From: CAIZQW01 sp037133395
GTDB lineage: Bacteria > Verrucomicrobiota > Kiritimatiellia > RFP12 > UBA1067
Reading direction: 5' to 3'
Assembly: GCA_037133395.1 (NCBI GenBank)
Contig: JBAXOG010000061.1
Location: 1 to 26,640, forward strand
Length of the DNA: 26,640 nt
In this document: positions 8,112 through 16,093 of the stretch, in pieces
Numbering within the stretch: the stretch's first letter is position 1
How the letters are laid out: each line of letters starts with the position of its first letter
Notes under the pieces: generated by a model
What the model was told of the DNA's origin: nothing
Databases searched by the model: none
The model's input: only the letters and a program-made list of their open reading frames with translations
Made by a program: the position numbers and the translations under genes

Positions 8112-9352
8112 TGAATAACGGAGCTACATTCGTGGGCTTTGGCCTCGGGGCCATTCAGAGCGGACTCTTTCTGTACGAAGGGGCCCGCTCGGGAAACTTT
8201 AAACGTCTGGTGGTCGCGGAGGTGATGACCGACGTGGTGCAGTCCGTGCGGGCCAACAATGGCTTTGCGCTGAATGTGGCTACAGCCGGGGGCATCGAGC
8301 AACACCATGTCACCAACATCGAGATTTACAACCCGCTGGACCCCGTGGACCGCCCGCGCCTCGTCGCCGCCCTGGCGGAGGCGCAGGAGATAGCGACCGC
8401 CTTGCCGAACGTGGATTTCTATGACCGCGGCGAAGCCTCGGTCGCCGCACTGGTGGCGGAGGCCGTGACGCGCAAGCTGGCCGACGGCACGCTGCCGTCC
8501 GCCGTGCTCTATACCGCGGAGAACAACAACCATGCCGCGGAGATTCTTGACGCGCTCCTGCGCGTGAAGGTCGGCGCCGACTACTCCGGCCGGTTCCAGG
8601 TCCTGAACACCGTGGTGGGCAAGATGAGCGGCGTGGTGGTGGATGCGGAGCAGATCCGGCAGGACGGTCTGGCACGCATGACGCCTGGCGCCGATCGCGC
8701 CTTCCTGGTCGAGGCCTTCAACCGTATCCTGATCACGAGGATCACCCTTCCCGGCTTTGAACGCGGCCTCGGTACCTTTGTTGAGAAAACGGATCTCCTG
8801 CCCTTCGAAGAGGCCAAGCTGTACGGACACAACGCCACGCATGCGCTGCTGGGGTATCGGGCGAATGAACAGGGCTTGCGCTTTATGTCGGATGCTGCAC
8901 GCGACCCGGAACTGATCGCGTTCTGCCGGGCCGCCTTTATCGAGGAGTCCGGACAGGCACTGATCCGCAAACATGCCGGCGTGGATGAACTTTTCACAGA
9001 AAAGGGATTTCAAGCGTATGCTGACGATCTGCTGGCGCGGATGTTGAATCCGTATCTGCGCGACCAGGTGGCGCGGATCATCCGCGACCCGCGCCGGAAG
9101 CTGGCCTGGAATGACCGACTGATCGGAACGATGCGGCTGGCATTGTCCCAAGGGGTGGAGCCGGTCCGTTTCGCAACCGGCGTGAAGGCCGCATTTCGCT
9201 TGCTCGAAAAAGAGACGGACGCACCTGTTGATCCAGCGGATCTCTGGCCACAAGCGGATGCGGCTGCGTGCAGTTCTCTTCGGGCCTTGTGCGAGCAGGC
9301 GTCCCGAGAACAAAACGACTGGAAACTTTTAAAATTAAGAGTTGAATGTTAA
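8108..9352 (+). CDS. Polyol/mannitol-type long-chain dehydrogenase
   Basis: 414 residues. The N-terminal Rossmann motif is FVGFGLGAIQSGLFLYEG (about residues 8-25). The C-terminal half contains KLYGHNATHALLGY, whose K237-N242-H245 spacing is that of the catalytic Lys-Asn-His of polyol-specific long-chain dehydrogenases (mannitol 2-dehydrogenase, mannitol-1-phosphate dehydrogenase). It probably interconverts a sugar alcohol, or its phosphate, and a ketose with NAD(P). The start ATG overlaps the previous stop (ATGA); a second ATG follows at 8111. The last residues (KLLKLRVEC and stop) are written by the heptanucleotide tract that begins at 9335, so the original C-terminus may have been replaced when the repeat arrived. 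Confidence 0.8.
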   Translation: MMNNGATFVGFGLGAIQSGLFLYEGARSGNFKRLVVAEVMTDVVQSVRANNGFALNVATAGGIEQHHVTNIEIYNPLDPVDRPRLVAALAEAQEIATALPNVDFYDRGEASVAALVAEAVTRKLADGTLPSAVLYTAENNNHAAEILDALLRVKVGADYSGRFQVLNTVVGKMSGVVVDAEQIRQDGLARMTPGADRAFLVEAFNRILITRITLPGFERGLGTFVEKTDLLPFEEAKLYGHNATHALLGYRANEQGLRFMSDAARDPELIAFCRAAFIEESGQALIRKHAGVDELFTEKGFQAYADDLLARMLNPYLRDQVARIIRDPRRKLAWNDRLIGTMRLALSQGVEPVRFATGVKAAFRLLEKETDAPVDPADLWPQADAAACSSLRALCEQASREQNDWKLLKLRVEC

Positions 9353-9412
9353 ACGTTGAGAGTTAAGAGTTTGAACGCTCAACGCTTAACTTTTAACACT
9401 TAACGTTTAACG
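9335..9412. repeat. Heptanucleotide repeat hairpin within the operon
   Basis: Five units of TTRARNG type (9335-9369), an 8-base centre and five units of YTYAACN type (9378-9412). The second half is roughly the reverse complement of the first, so the transcript can fold into a long imperfect hairpin. It covers the end of the dehydrogenase gene and stands 52 bases before the aminotransferase. It has no terminating T-run and may act in mRNA stability or attenuation. Confidence 0.85.
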
Positions 9413-9464
9413 ATGAATTAGAATTAACCAAAGAAAACAGACCTAACAACCAACCAAAGGAGTC

Positions 9465-10832
9465 ATGATGAATAACACGAATTATTGGGCGCATGTGGAT
9501 CTGAATAAGATCCCCCGCATCGTTGTCACGCCCCCGGGACCGCAGTCCAAGCAGTGGCATGATCGTTGCACGAAGTATTTCAAGGGGCTGAGCAGTCAGG
9601 TGAAACTCTTCCCGGTGACGTTCGAGTCCGGCCACGGCTGTGTCCTGAAGGATGTCGACGGCAACGAATATATCGACTTTTCGTCCGGCATCTACGTGAC
9701 GACGCTGGGCCACTGCCATCCAAAAGTAACGGAAGCAGTTCAGAAGGCCGCAGCCCAGATGATGAACATCCACGACTTCACCACGCCGATCAAGACCAAG
9801 CTGGTGGAGAAGCTGGCGGAAATTTTGCCCGGCGATCTGACCGGGTTCCAGTTCTATGATTCCGGCACCACCGCTGTGGAAGCGGGACAGCGTGTGATGC
9901 GCGCGGCCACCAAGCAGCACGAGATGATCTCCTGTTTCAATGATTACCACGGCAAGACCTATGGCGGCGTCTCCCTCGGACATATCCGCTCCAAAGTCTA
10001 TGGCCCGGCGCGTATGCCCGGCGCCCACATGGTGCCGCGTCCGGATGTCTATCGTCCGATGTGGACGAAGCCCGACGGGACGATCGACACGGACAAATAT
10101 ATCGAATTTTATGAGGAGTATCTGGACAAGGGTACCTGCGGTCAGGTCGCTGGATTTGTCCTCGAACCGATCCAGGGCTGGGGCGGGTCAGTGATGCCGC
10201 CGGATGACTTCTTCCCGAAACTGCGCAAGCTCTGTGACAAGCATAAGATTCTGCTGATGATTGACGAAGTGCTGACCAGCATGTCGCGTACCGGCAAGTG
10301 GCTCTGTATGGAGCATTGGGGTGTGGTGCCTGACATCGTCACGCTGGGTAAGGGCTTCGGTAACGGCTTCCCTGTGACCTGCGTGGCTGTGCGCGAACCG
10401 CACAAGGAGTCCTTCGAAGCCATTTCCGCGTCGTCGAGTTATGGCGGCAATCCCATGGCCTGTGCGGCCGCGCTGGCCTGCATCGAGGCGATCGAGGAGG
10501 AGCAGTTGAATGAGCGCTCTGCGCATTTAGGTGAGATCGCGCTGAAACGCATGCTGCGTATGAAGGCCGAGCACAAGATCGTCGGTGATGTGCGTGCCAA
10601 GGGGTGTCTGATGGGTATCGAGCTGGTCAAGGACAAGGCAACCAAAGAGCCGCTGGATCTTGCCGGTAAAATGGTCTACCAGAAGGCCTTTGCCAAGGGG
10701 CTGGCATGGATTCCAGCCGGACATATCCTGCGCATGAGCCCGCCGGTCGTGATGGAGGACGAGGTCCTGCTGAAAGGGCTGGAGATGATCGACGAGGCCA
10801 TTGGCGAGACTGAGAAGGAGTTGGGGTATTAG
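9465..10832 (+). CDS. Class III pyridoxal-phosphate aminotransferase
   Basis: 455 residues, fold-type I, related to 4-aminobutyrate/ornithine-type aminotransferases. Visible motifs: the entry segment GNEYIDFSSGIYVTTLGHCHP, the cofactor aspartate in LLMIDEVLTS (D267) and the Schiff-base lysine in TLGKGFGNGFPV (K296). C-terminal SPPVVMEDEVLLKGLEMIDEA is typical. Strong ribosome site AAGGAG at 9457-9462 before ATG 9465. In this operon it most likely moves an amino group to or from a sugar- or polyol-derived carbonyl compound; class III enzymes include some that act on keto-sugars and inososes. The specific substrate cannot be read from the sequence. It sits after the repeat hairpin and is followed 4 bases later by the Gfo/Idh/MocA gene. 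Confidence 0.88.
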   Translation: MMNNTNYWAHVDLNKIPRIVVTPPGPQSKQWHDRCTKYFKGLSSQVKLFPVTFESGHGCVLKDVDGNEYIDFSSGIYVTTLGHCHPKVTEAVQKAAAQMMNIHDFTTPIKTKLVEKLAEILPGDLTGFQFYDSGTTAVEAGQRVMRAATKQHEMISCFNDYHGKTYGGVSLGHIRSKVYGPARMPGAHMVPRPDVYRPMWTKPDGTIDTDKYIEFYEEYLDKGTCGQVAGFVLEPIQGWGGSVMPPDDFFPKLRKLCDKHKILLMIDEVLTSMSRTGKWLCMEHWGVVPDIVTLGKGFGNGFPVTCVAVREPHKESFEAISASSSYGGNPMACAAALACIEAIEEEQLNERSAHLGEIALKRMLRMKAEHKIVGDVRAKGCLMGIELVKDKATKEPLDLAGKMVYQKAFAKGLAWIPAGHILRMSPPVVMEDEVLLKGLEMIDEAIGETEKELGY

Positions 10833-10836
10833 CAAC

Positions 10837-11997
10837 ATGAAAACAGTTCGATTTGGAATTATCGGTTGCGGCCTGATGGGGCGCGAGTTCGGCAGTGCCG
10901 CGGCGCGCTGGTGCCATCTCACCCAGATGGATGTGCGGCCGGAAATCGTCGCGGTGTGCGACACGAATCCCTCGCTGGCGCAGTGGTTCGCTGACCGGTT
11001 CCAGTCCGTGAAGCAGGTTACGGCGGACTATCGCGAGCTGCTGGCCAATCCGGAGGTGGAGGCGGTCTACATCCCGGTGCCCCACAATCTGCACGCTGAA
11101 CTCTACTGCGCAGCCATCAGAGCCGGTAAGCACCTGATGGGCGAAAAACCCTTCGGAATCGACCTGGAGGCCAACCTCCAGATTCTCGACTGCGTCCGGC
11201 AGCATCCCGAAGTCTTTGTGCGGTGCAGTTCCGAGTCACCCTTCTTCCCCGCCATGCAGCAGATTGGTGCGATGATTGAGCAGGGGGCCTTTGGCCGCCT
11301 GATCGAAGTCAATAGCGGCTTTCTGCACTCCAGTGACATGGACACCAGCAAGCCGATCAACTGGAAACGGCTGCTGAAGTTCAACGGCGAATATGGGTGC
11401 ATGGGTGATCTCGGCATGCACGCCTGCCACATGCCCTTCCGGGCAGGCTGGCTGCCGAAGACTGTTCGCGCGGTGCTCTCCAATCTTGTGCCCGAACGTC
11501 CCGACGGCAAGGGCGGCATGGCATCTTGCGAGACGTGGGACAACGCGACGTTGCTCTGTACCGCGGAAGACCGTGACGGCAGCGAGTTCCCCTTGACGAT
11601 CAAGACCCAGCGCATCGCCCCCGGGCAAACGAACACGTGGTACTTGGAGATTCTGGGCATGAAAGGCTCGGCTCGCTGGAGCAGTAAGCATATCAAGACG
11701 TTGGAGATCATGGAATACACGGGCGGGCGACAGGCCTGGCAGGTCATTGACATGGGGCACGAGATGGCCTTCACCTCATTGACCGGCCACATTTTCGAGG
11801 CTGGCTTTTCCGACTCCATCCTGCAGATGTGGGCCGCATTCCTGTATGAGCTGGTGCATAAGAAGCCGATCAAACGGTTTGCCGGTTGTGTCACCCCGGA
11901 GGAGACCGCAGTCAGCCACCTGCTCTTCACAGCCGCGCTGCGCAGTCAGGAAAATCAGTCGACCGAGGTCGTCCAGTCTGTGGAGGATTATGCTTAA
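10837..11997 (+). CDS. Gfo/Idh/MocA family NAD(P)-dependent dehydrogenase
   Basis: 386 residues. N-terminal Rossmann motif VRFGIIGCGLMGREFG, the family's E-K-P segment as GEKPFGID (K104), then the C-terminal alpha/beta domain with GDLGMHACHMPFR. Members oxidise or reduce sugars, inositols and aminosugars at a ring carbon, often with a His near the GDxGxH position, which is present here. The start is ATG 10837, just after the aminotransferase stop; longer in-frame starts overlap that gene. It overlaps the next gene by 8 bases. With an aminotransferase on one side, ring oxidation before or after transamination is a reasonable guess. Confidence 0.9.
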   Translation: MKTVRFGIIGCGLMGREFGSAAARWCHLTQMDVRPEIVAVCDTNPSLAQWFADRFQSVKQVTADYRELLANPEVEAVYIPVPHNLHAELYCAAIRAGKHLMGEKPFGIDLEANLQILDCVRQHPEVFVRCSSESPFFPAMQQIGAMIEQGAFGRLIEVNSGFLHSSDMDTSKPINWKRLLKFNGEYGCMGDLGMHACHMPFRAGWLPKTVRAVLSNLVPERPDGKGGMASCETWDNATLLCTAEDRDGSEFPLTIKTQRIAPGQTNTWYLEILGMKGSARWSSKHIKTLEIMEYTGGRQAWQVIDMGHEMAFTSLTGHIFEAGFSDSILQMWAAFLYELVHKKPIKRFAGCVTPEETAVSHLLFTAALRSQENQSTEVVQSVEDYA

Positions 11998-13288
11998 AGC
12001 CGGAACAGCCAAGCGTGATGTTTCTCCAACGGAATCCATGTTCCTGTGGGGCTATCCGCACGTGGCGCGGATGTCCACAGGCATTCATGATCCGCTGTTT
12101 GCAACGGCGCTGTACCTCGATGATGGACAGCGCCGCACGCTCGCAGTTGCCGTCGATGTGCTCTACGTCGATAAACCGCTGGCGGACGAAAGCCGCCGCC
12201 GCATCCAAGAGCGTATCGCCGTGTCTCCCGAGCACGTCATGATCTCAGCCACCCATACGCATTCAGGGCCTGTCACGTGCTCGCTACTGGCGATGTCTGG
12301 CGATCCTGTGGTTCCTGAACCTGATCCGTCCTATCGGGAACAGGTGATTCAGGGCATCGTCGAGGCCGCCTGTCAGGCTGCCGAAACGTGTGTGCCCGCC
12401 GAGGTGGCGATCACCTCGGCGCAGATCGATGGCGTGGGCTGCAACCGGCTCTCGCCCGAGGCCGCCCGCGATCCGGAGGCCGGAATTGTGGCGGTGCGGC
12501 GCGTCAGGGATAAGTCCCTGCTGGCGGTACAACTCTTCTATGCCATGCACCCCACGGTGCTGCACGAGGACTCGACGTTGGTCTCGTCCGATTTCCCCGC
12601 CTATACGCGTCAAGCCATCCAGCAAGCATTTCCGGGCGTCGAGGTGGTTTATCACAACGGGCCCTGCGGCAATCTGAGTCCGCGTTATCATGTCAAGGCG
12701 CAGACGTTTGCTGAGGCGGAGCGCCTTGGTGGCCGGCTCGGCAACGTTGTGGTGGAGGCGCTCCGCGCGTTGCAGGACGAGCAGTTTGCCTCTGTTGCTT
12801 CGGTGGGAAGCACGCGCGCGTTTGTGTCGCTGCCCGTGCGACGTTTTTCATCGGTTACCGCAGCAGAAGTTGAATTGGACGCAGCGCGTGAAACATACCA
12901 ACGGCTGACGCGCGAAGGCGCGGGACATGGCGCGGTGCGTACAGCCGAGTGCGTGGTGTTTGGCGCCGAGGAAGTGGTGTCGCTGGCAAAAGCGCAAGCG
13001 GATGGACGATTACTTCCCGTACAGATGGCACACCAGCGCGCCGAGGTGCAAGTCTTCTGGGTGGGCGACACTTTTTTGGTCGCTCTGCCAGGCGAATATT
13101 TCGTGGAGTATGCCCTGGAGATCAAGCGGCGGGCGAGTGCCCGCACCTTCGTCATCAGTATGGCGAATGGCGAGTTGCAGGGGTACATCACCACGCCGGA
13201 GGCGACGGGCTACGAAGCGAACCTGAGCCTCTTCACGCCAGACGCGGGTGCTGTGCTGGTCGAGCAGGCTTTGGAACTTATTTTTTAA
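11990..13288 (+). CDS. Neutral/alkaline ceramidase-like hydrolase (N-terminal domain only)
   Basis: 432 residues matching the N-terminal domain of the neutral/alkaline non-lysosomal ceramidase family (PF04734): LKAGTAKRDVSP at the start, SATHTHSGP (H89, H91; the zinc-site pattern), and NGPCGNLSPRY where ceramidases carry the catalytic-site serine loop. Classical ceramidases cut the amide of N-acyl-sphingosine and are exported; this one has no signal peptide and is shorter (no C-terminal domain), so it is probably cytoplasmic with a different amide or ester substrate. Start ATG 11990 with GGAGG at 11982-11986, overlapping the previous gene by 8 bases. Homologues in sugar operons of PVC bacteria have no established role as far as I know. 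Confidence 0.8.
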   Translation: MLKAGTAKRDVSPTESMFLWGYPHVARMSTGIHDPLFATALYLDDGQRRTLAVAVDVLYVDKPLADESRRRIQERIAVSPEHVMISATHTHSGPVTCSLLAMSGDPVVPEPDPSYREQVIQGIVEAACQAAETCVPAEVAITSAQIDGVGCNRLSPEAARDPEAGIVAVRRVRDKSLLAVQLFYAMHPTVLHEDSTLVSSDFPAYTRQAIQQAFPGVEVVYHNGPCGNLSPRYHVKAQTFAEAERLGGRLGNVVVEALRALQDEQFASVASVGSTRAFVSLPVRRFSSVTAAEVELDAARETYQRLTREGAGHGAVRTAECVVFGAEEVVSLAKAQADGRLLPVQMAHQRAEVQVFWVGDTFLVALPGEYFVEYALEIKRRASARTFVISMANGELQGYITTPEATGYEANLSLFTPDAGAVLVEQALELIF

Positions 13289-13302
13289 AAGGAGTAAATA
13301 CA

Positions 13303-14718
13303 ATGAACATGTCAACCCTCACACCTCGTAAGCCGCTTTTGGGCCTCTGCCCGATCGGTAAATTCGTCTTTAGCCACACGGATGCCATGCGCTGGAAGGT
13401 CGAGCTTCAAGCGGCCTTGCGTCAGTGGCAGATACCTTTTGTGGACCTCGAAGGCGTGATCGAAGATGGGATGATCCGCAATCAGGCCCAGGTGGCTGCT
13501 GCCACTGCCCATTTCCGCAAGCACGATGTCACGGGGCTCTTCATGCCGCATTGCAACTTCGGCACCGAGGGCGCGGCCGGGGTGATCGGACGGGACGTCG
13601 GCGTGCCGCTGCTGCTGTGGGGTCCTCGGGATGAGGCTCCCGAACCCGATGGCAGGCGGCTTCGTGACAGCCTCTGCGGCATGTTCGCCACCAGCAAGGT
13701 GCTCCATAAGCTCGGGGTGCCCTTCTCCTATATCGAGAACTGCCGCATCGGCGAGCCGCAACTGGAACGTGGTGTTCGCAACTTCCTGCGTACTGCGCAT
13801 GCTGCGCAGGCGCTCCGGTGCGGGATGCGCATCGGACACATCGGGCAGCGGATCGACTTCTTCTGGACGACCATCGCCAACGAGAGCGAACTGCTTCAAC
13901 GTTTCCGTGTCGAGGTGCTGCCGATCGACATGGTGCTCTTCATCCGCGACGTGCGCCAGCGGGCCGCAGCCAGTGCCAAGGCCTACGGCGACGAGGTCGC
14001 CGGGTTGCGGAAGACGATGGAGATCGAAGGTCTGGAAGACCAGCAGTTGATGAACATCCTGGCTCTTCGCGACCAGGCGCTGCATATCGCAGCGGAGCAG
14101 GGGTTGGACGCCGTCGCGCTTCAGGATTTCAATTCGCTGATTGAAGAGTTCGGCGCCTACTGCCTGCTGGCCAACAGCCTGATCTCCGACACCCTGCCCT
14201 TGTCCATGGAGTCTGACATCCATGGCGCGGTCAGCACCTTGCTGCTGTCGCGCGCGAACGGCGGCGATCCGGTATTTCTGGCCGATGTCACTGTCCGTCA
14301 TCCGCAGGACGACAACGGCGTGTTGCTCTGGCATGCCGGCGCGCCTCTCTCCTTGCGCAAGCCCGGGTGTACGCCTCAGCTCGGACGCCACTGGATCCTG
14401 CCCAGCCCGGTCTCGGGCATGACCCATTTCCCTCTGAAAGACGGCCCCATCACCGTCACCCGTTTTGACGGCGACCGCGGCGAGTACAAGCTGGCCATCG
14501 GGCAGGGGGTGTCGATGGAGGGGCCGCACACGCAGAACAACTACGTCTGGATGAAGGTCGATGACTGGCTGCGCTGGGAGCGCACCCTGATGCAGGGGCC
14601 GTGGATCCACCACGCGGCCATGGGTTACGACCATTGCGGCGGGGTGCTCGAAGAGATGTGCCGCTTCGTCCCCGGCCTGGAGGCGGTGCGGCTGGATCAG
14701 GAGGGGAAGTGTCAGTAA
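13303..14718 (+). CDS. L-fucose/L-arabinose isomerase-like protein
   Basis: 471 residues, shorter than FucI (about 590). It resembles the FucI/AraI fold: PIGKFVFSHTDA near the N-terminus, LFMPHCNFGTEGAAG, and putative Mn ligands E303 (in MESDIHGAVSTLL) and D328 (in VFLADV), 25 residues apart as in FucI (about 24), with a His pair in GPWIHHAAMGYDH (about 436-437). Expected role: aldose-ketose isomerisation, feeding the FGGY kinase. Ribosome site AAAAGGAG at 13287-13294. Last gene of the operon; it converges with the regulator gene, with 13 bases between the stops and no obvious terminator. Confidence 0.75.
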   Translation: MNMSTLTPRKPLLGLCPIGKFVFSHTDAMRWKVELQAALRQWQIPFVDLEGVIEDGMIRNQAQVAAATAHFRKHDVTGLFMPHCNFGTEGAAGVIGRDVGVPLLLWGPRDEAPEPDGRRLRDSLCGMFATSKVLHKLGVPFSYIENCRIGEPQLERGVRNFLRTAHAAQALRCGMRIGHIGQRIDFFWTTIANESELLQRFRVEVLPIDMVLFIRDVRQRAAASAKAYGDEVAGLRKTMEIEGLEDQQLMNILALRDQALHIAAEQGLDAVALQDFNSLIEEFGAYCLLANSLISDTLPLSMESDIHGAVSTLLLSRANGGDPVFLADVTVRHPQDDNGVLLWHAGAPLSLRKPGCTPQLGRHWILPSPVSGMTHFPLKDGPITVTRFDGDRGEYKLAIGQGVSMEGPHTQNNYVWMKVDDWLRWERTLMQGPWIHHAAMGYDHCGGVLEEMCRFVPGLEAVRLDQEGKCQ

Positions 14719-14731
14719 GCGTTTGACTACG

Positions 14732-15892
14732 TCACGAATCACGGTATTCGCGCATGGTCATGCCGAAGCGCTTCTTGAAAAGCACCTTGAGGTAGGTCTC
14801 CGTCAAATAGCCGCAGCGTTCGCCGATCGTGCCGATGGACAGATGGGTCTCGCGTAGCAGCGAACAGACCCTTTCCAGCCGCTGGTTCTGAATCTCATCC
14901 AGGATTGTATACCCGCAGGCTTCACGGAAACGCAGATCCGCCAGTCGCCTCGAAATGTTGAGATGCCGTGCGACGTCAACAACCGAGATGTCCATGCAGG
15001 CGTTGAGTCGGATAAACTCCTTGGCCTTCAAGGCAATCCAGTTGGGGTTGGAGGTGTGCAGTGATGACTGCCGGTGGACAATGCGCTTGACCCCGTAGGT
15101 CAGCGTGACGGGTTTGTAGCGTGTGCTTCTCATCTGCCGGTCGAGCAGTTCGGCGGCCATGTAGCCGCCCCCTTCAAAATCCGGAAGCACGCTCGAGAGC
15201 GTCGGCGTGGTGTTCTCACAGAGCGCCTCGTCGTTGTCCACCCCGATGACGGCAACCTCCTCCGGCACCTTGATGTTGCACTTCAGGCAGCACTCCAAAA
15301 CCTGCATGGCCTTAAAGTCAAAGGCCACCATGATCCCGCAGGGCTTGGGGAGCCTCAGCAGCCACTGTTGCATCTGTTTCTCTTCGAGGGTCCAGTCGAG
15401 CCTCTTCTGCTTCTGGTTTGGTACGTAGGTACTGCAGGTAAAACCGCTGTCCCGTACAACTTTCTCAAAGGCCCGGCCGCGAATCAGCGACCAATACGGG
15501 CGGGTGTCAGAACCGATGAAGGCAAAGTGTTCAAAGCGCTGCTGGAGATAATAATCGGCAACACTCTCGGCGATCTTCTCCGAGTCATGGTTGACGCGGG
15601 AGACGTGCGTGGCCACATCGCCGGGGACGTCAAGGGTGATGATCCTCGCCTTGCAGTTCCGCTCCTGGGCGGACGGTTTCCAGTCCTGGTTACTGATAAT
15701 CCGTCCGTCGGGACGCCAGGTCTTAAAACTTTCAGGAGGCGTCACGTCGGGATTTCCCTCTAACAGCAACTGAAACTCCCAGGGCCCGTTCAGCCGGGCA
15801 TAATGGAGGATGCCCTGCAGTTTATCGCGACACGCTTTGCCGGTAGCGACTTCAACGAGCACATGCGGCGTTTTGGTCAGTAACTTTTTCAT
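14732..15892 (-). CDS. XylR-type AraC-family transcriptional regulator
   Basis: 386 residues from ATG 15892 (an ATG at 15898 and one at 15928 are in frame; none has a clear ribosome site). Residues 1 to about 265 resemble a LacI/ribose-binding sugar sensor (HVLVEVATGKACRDKLQGIL; VAVIGVDNDEALCENTTPTLSSV). The last 100 residues are two AraC helix-turn-helix units (ISVVDVARHLNISRRLADLRF and LSIGTIGERCGYLTETYLKV) ending in GMTMREYRDS. This is the architecture and length of E. coli XylR (392 residues), which binds sugar in its N-terminal domain and activates from paired direct repeats. Two such sites occur at 4183 and 15937, so it probably controls the operon, the exported block and itself. Confidence 0.9.
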   Translation of the reverse strand: MKKLLTKTPHVLVEVATGKACRDKLQGILHYARLNGPWEFQLLLEGNPDVTPPESFKTWRPDGRIISNQDWKPSAQERNCKARIITLDVPGDVATHVSRVNHDSEKIAESVADYYLQQRFEHFAFIGSDTRPYWSLIRGRAFEKVVRDSGFTCSTYVPNQKQKRLDWTLEEKQMQQWLLRLPKPCGIMVAFDFKAMQVLECCLKCNIKVPEEVAVIGVDNDEALCENTTPTLSSVLPDFEGGGYMAAELLDRQMRSTRYKPVTLTYGVKRIVHRQSSLHTSNPNWIALKAKEFIRLNACMDISVVDVARHLNISRRLADLRFREACGYTILDEIQNQRLERVCSLLRETHLSIGTIGERCGYLTETYLKVLFKKRFGMTMREYRDS

Positions 15893-15936
15893 GGTCATTA
15901 GCGTACACGGTGCTGGAGAAAAGTGCAATTCTGTTT

Positions 15937-15980
15937 TTGCTCAAAAGAGAAGGTTTATTTTGCTTAAATGTATATGGTTT
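15937..15980 (+). promoter_or_regulatory. Operator B between regulator and exported-protein block (inferred)
   Basis: Second copy of the 44-bp element: TTGCTCAAAA at 15937 and TTGCTTAAAT at 15960, again 23 bases apart, matching operator A at 35 of 44 positions. It lies 44 bases before the regulator start and 113 bases before the exported protein at 16094, in the same orientation relative to the plus-strand gene as operator A. A weak -10 candidate, TAAGGT, follows at 15999-16004, 18 bases downstream. Confidence 0.65.
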
Positions 15981-16093
15981 GAAACGGCTGATATGTGCTA
16001 AGGTATCGTTGTTAACTGAATTCGGACGAACGGTACCAAGGTCTGGAACACTGCTGTGACGAGTTCAAACAACAAAAACGAAGGAGTAAAATC

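Noticed and set aside
8000..9313. 437-codon minus-strand frame opposite the dehydrogenase
   Set aside because: It has no family motif and runs across two strongly supported plus-strand genes; antisense shadow.
13312..14742. 476-codon minus-strand frame opposite the isomerase-like gene
   Set aside because: Shadow frame; the plus strand has a ribosome site and metal-ligand motifs, and the regulator gene would collide with it.
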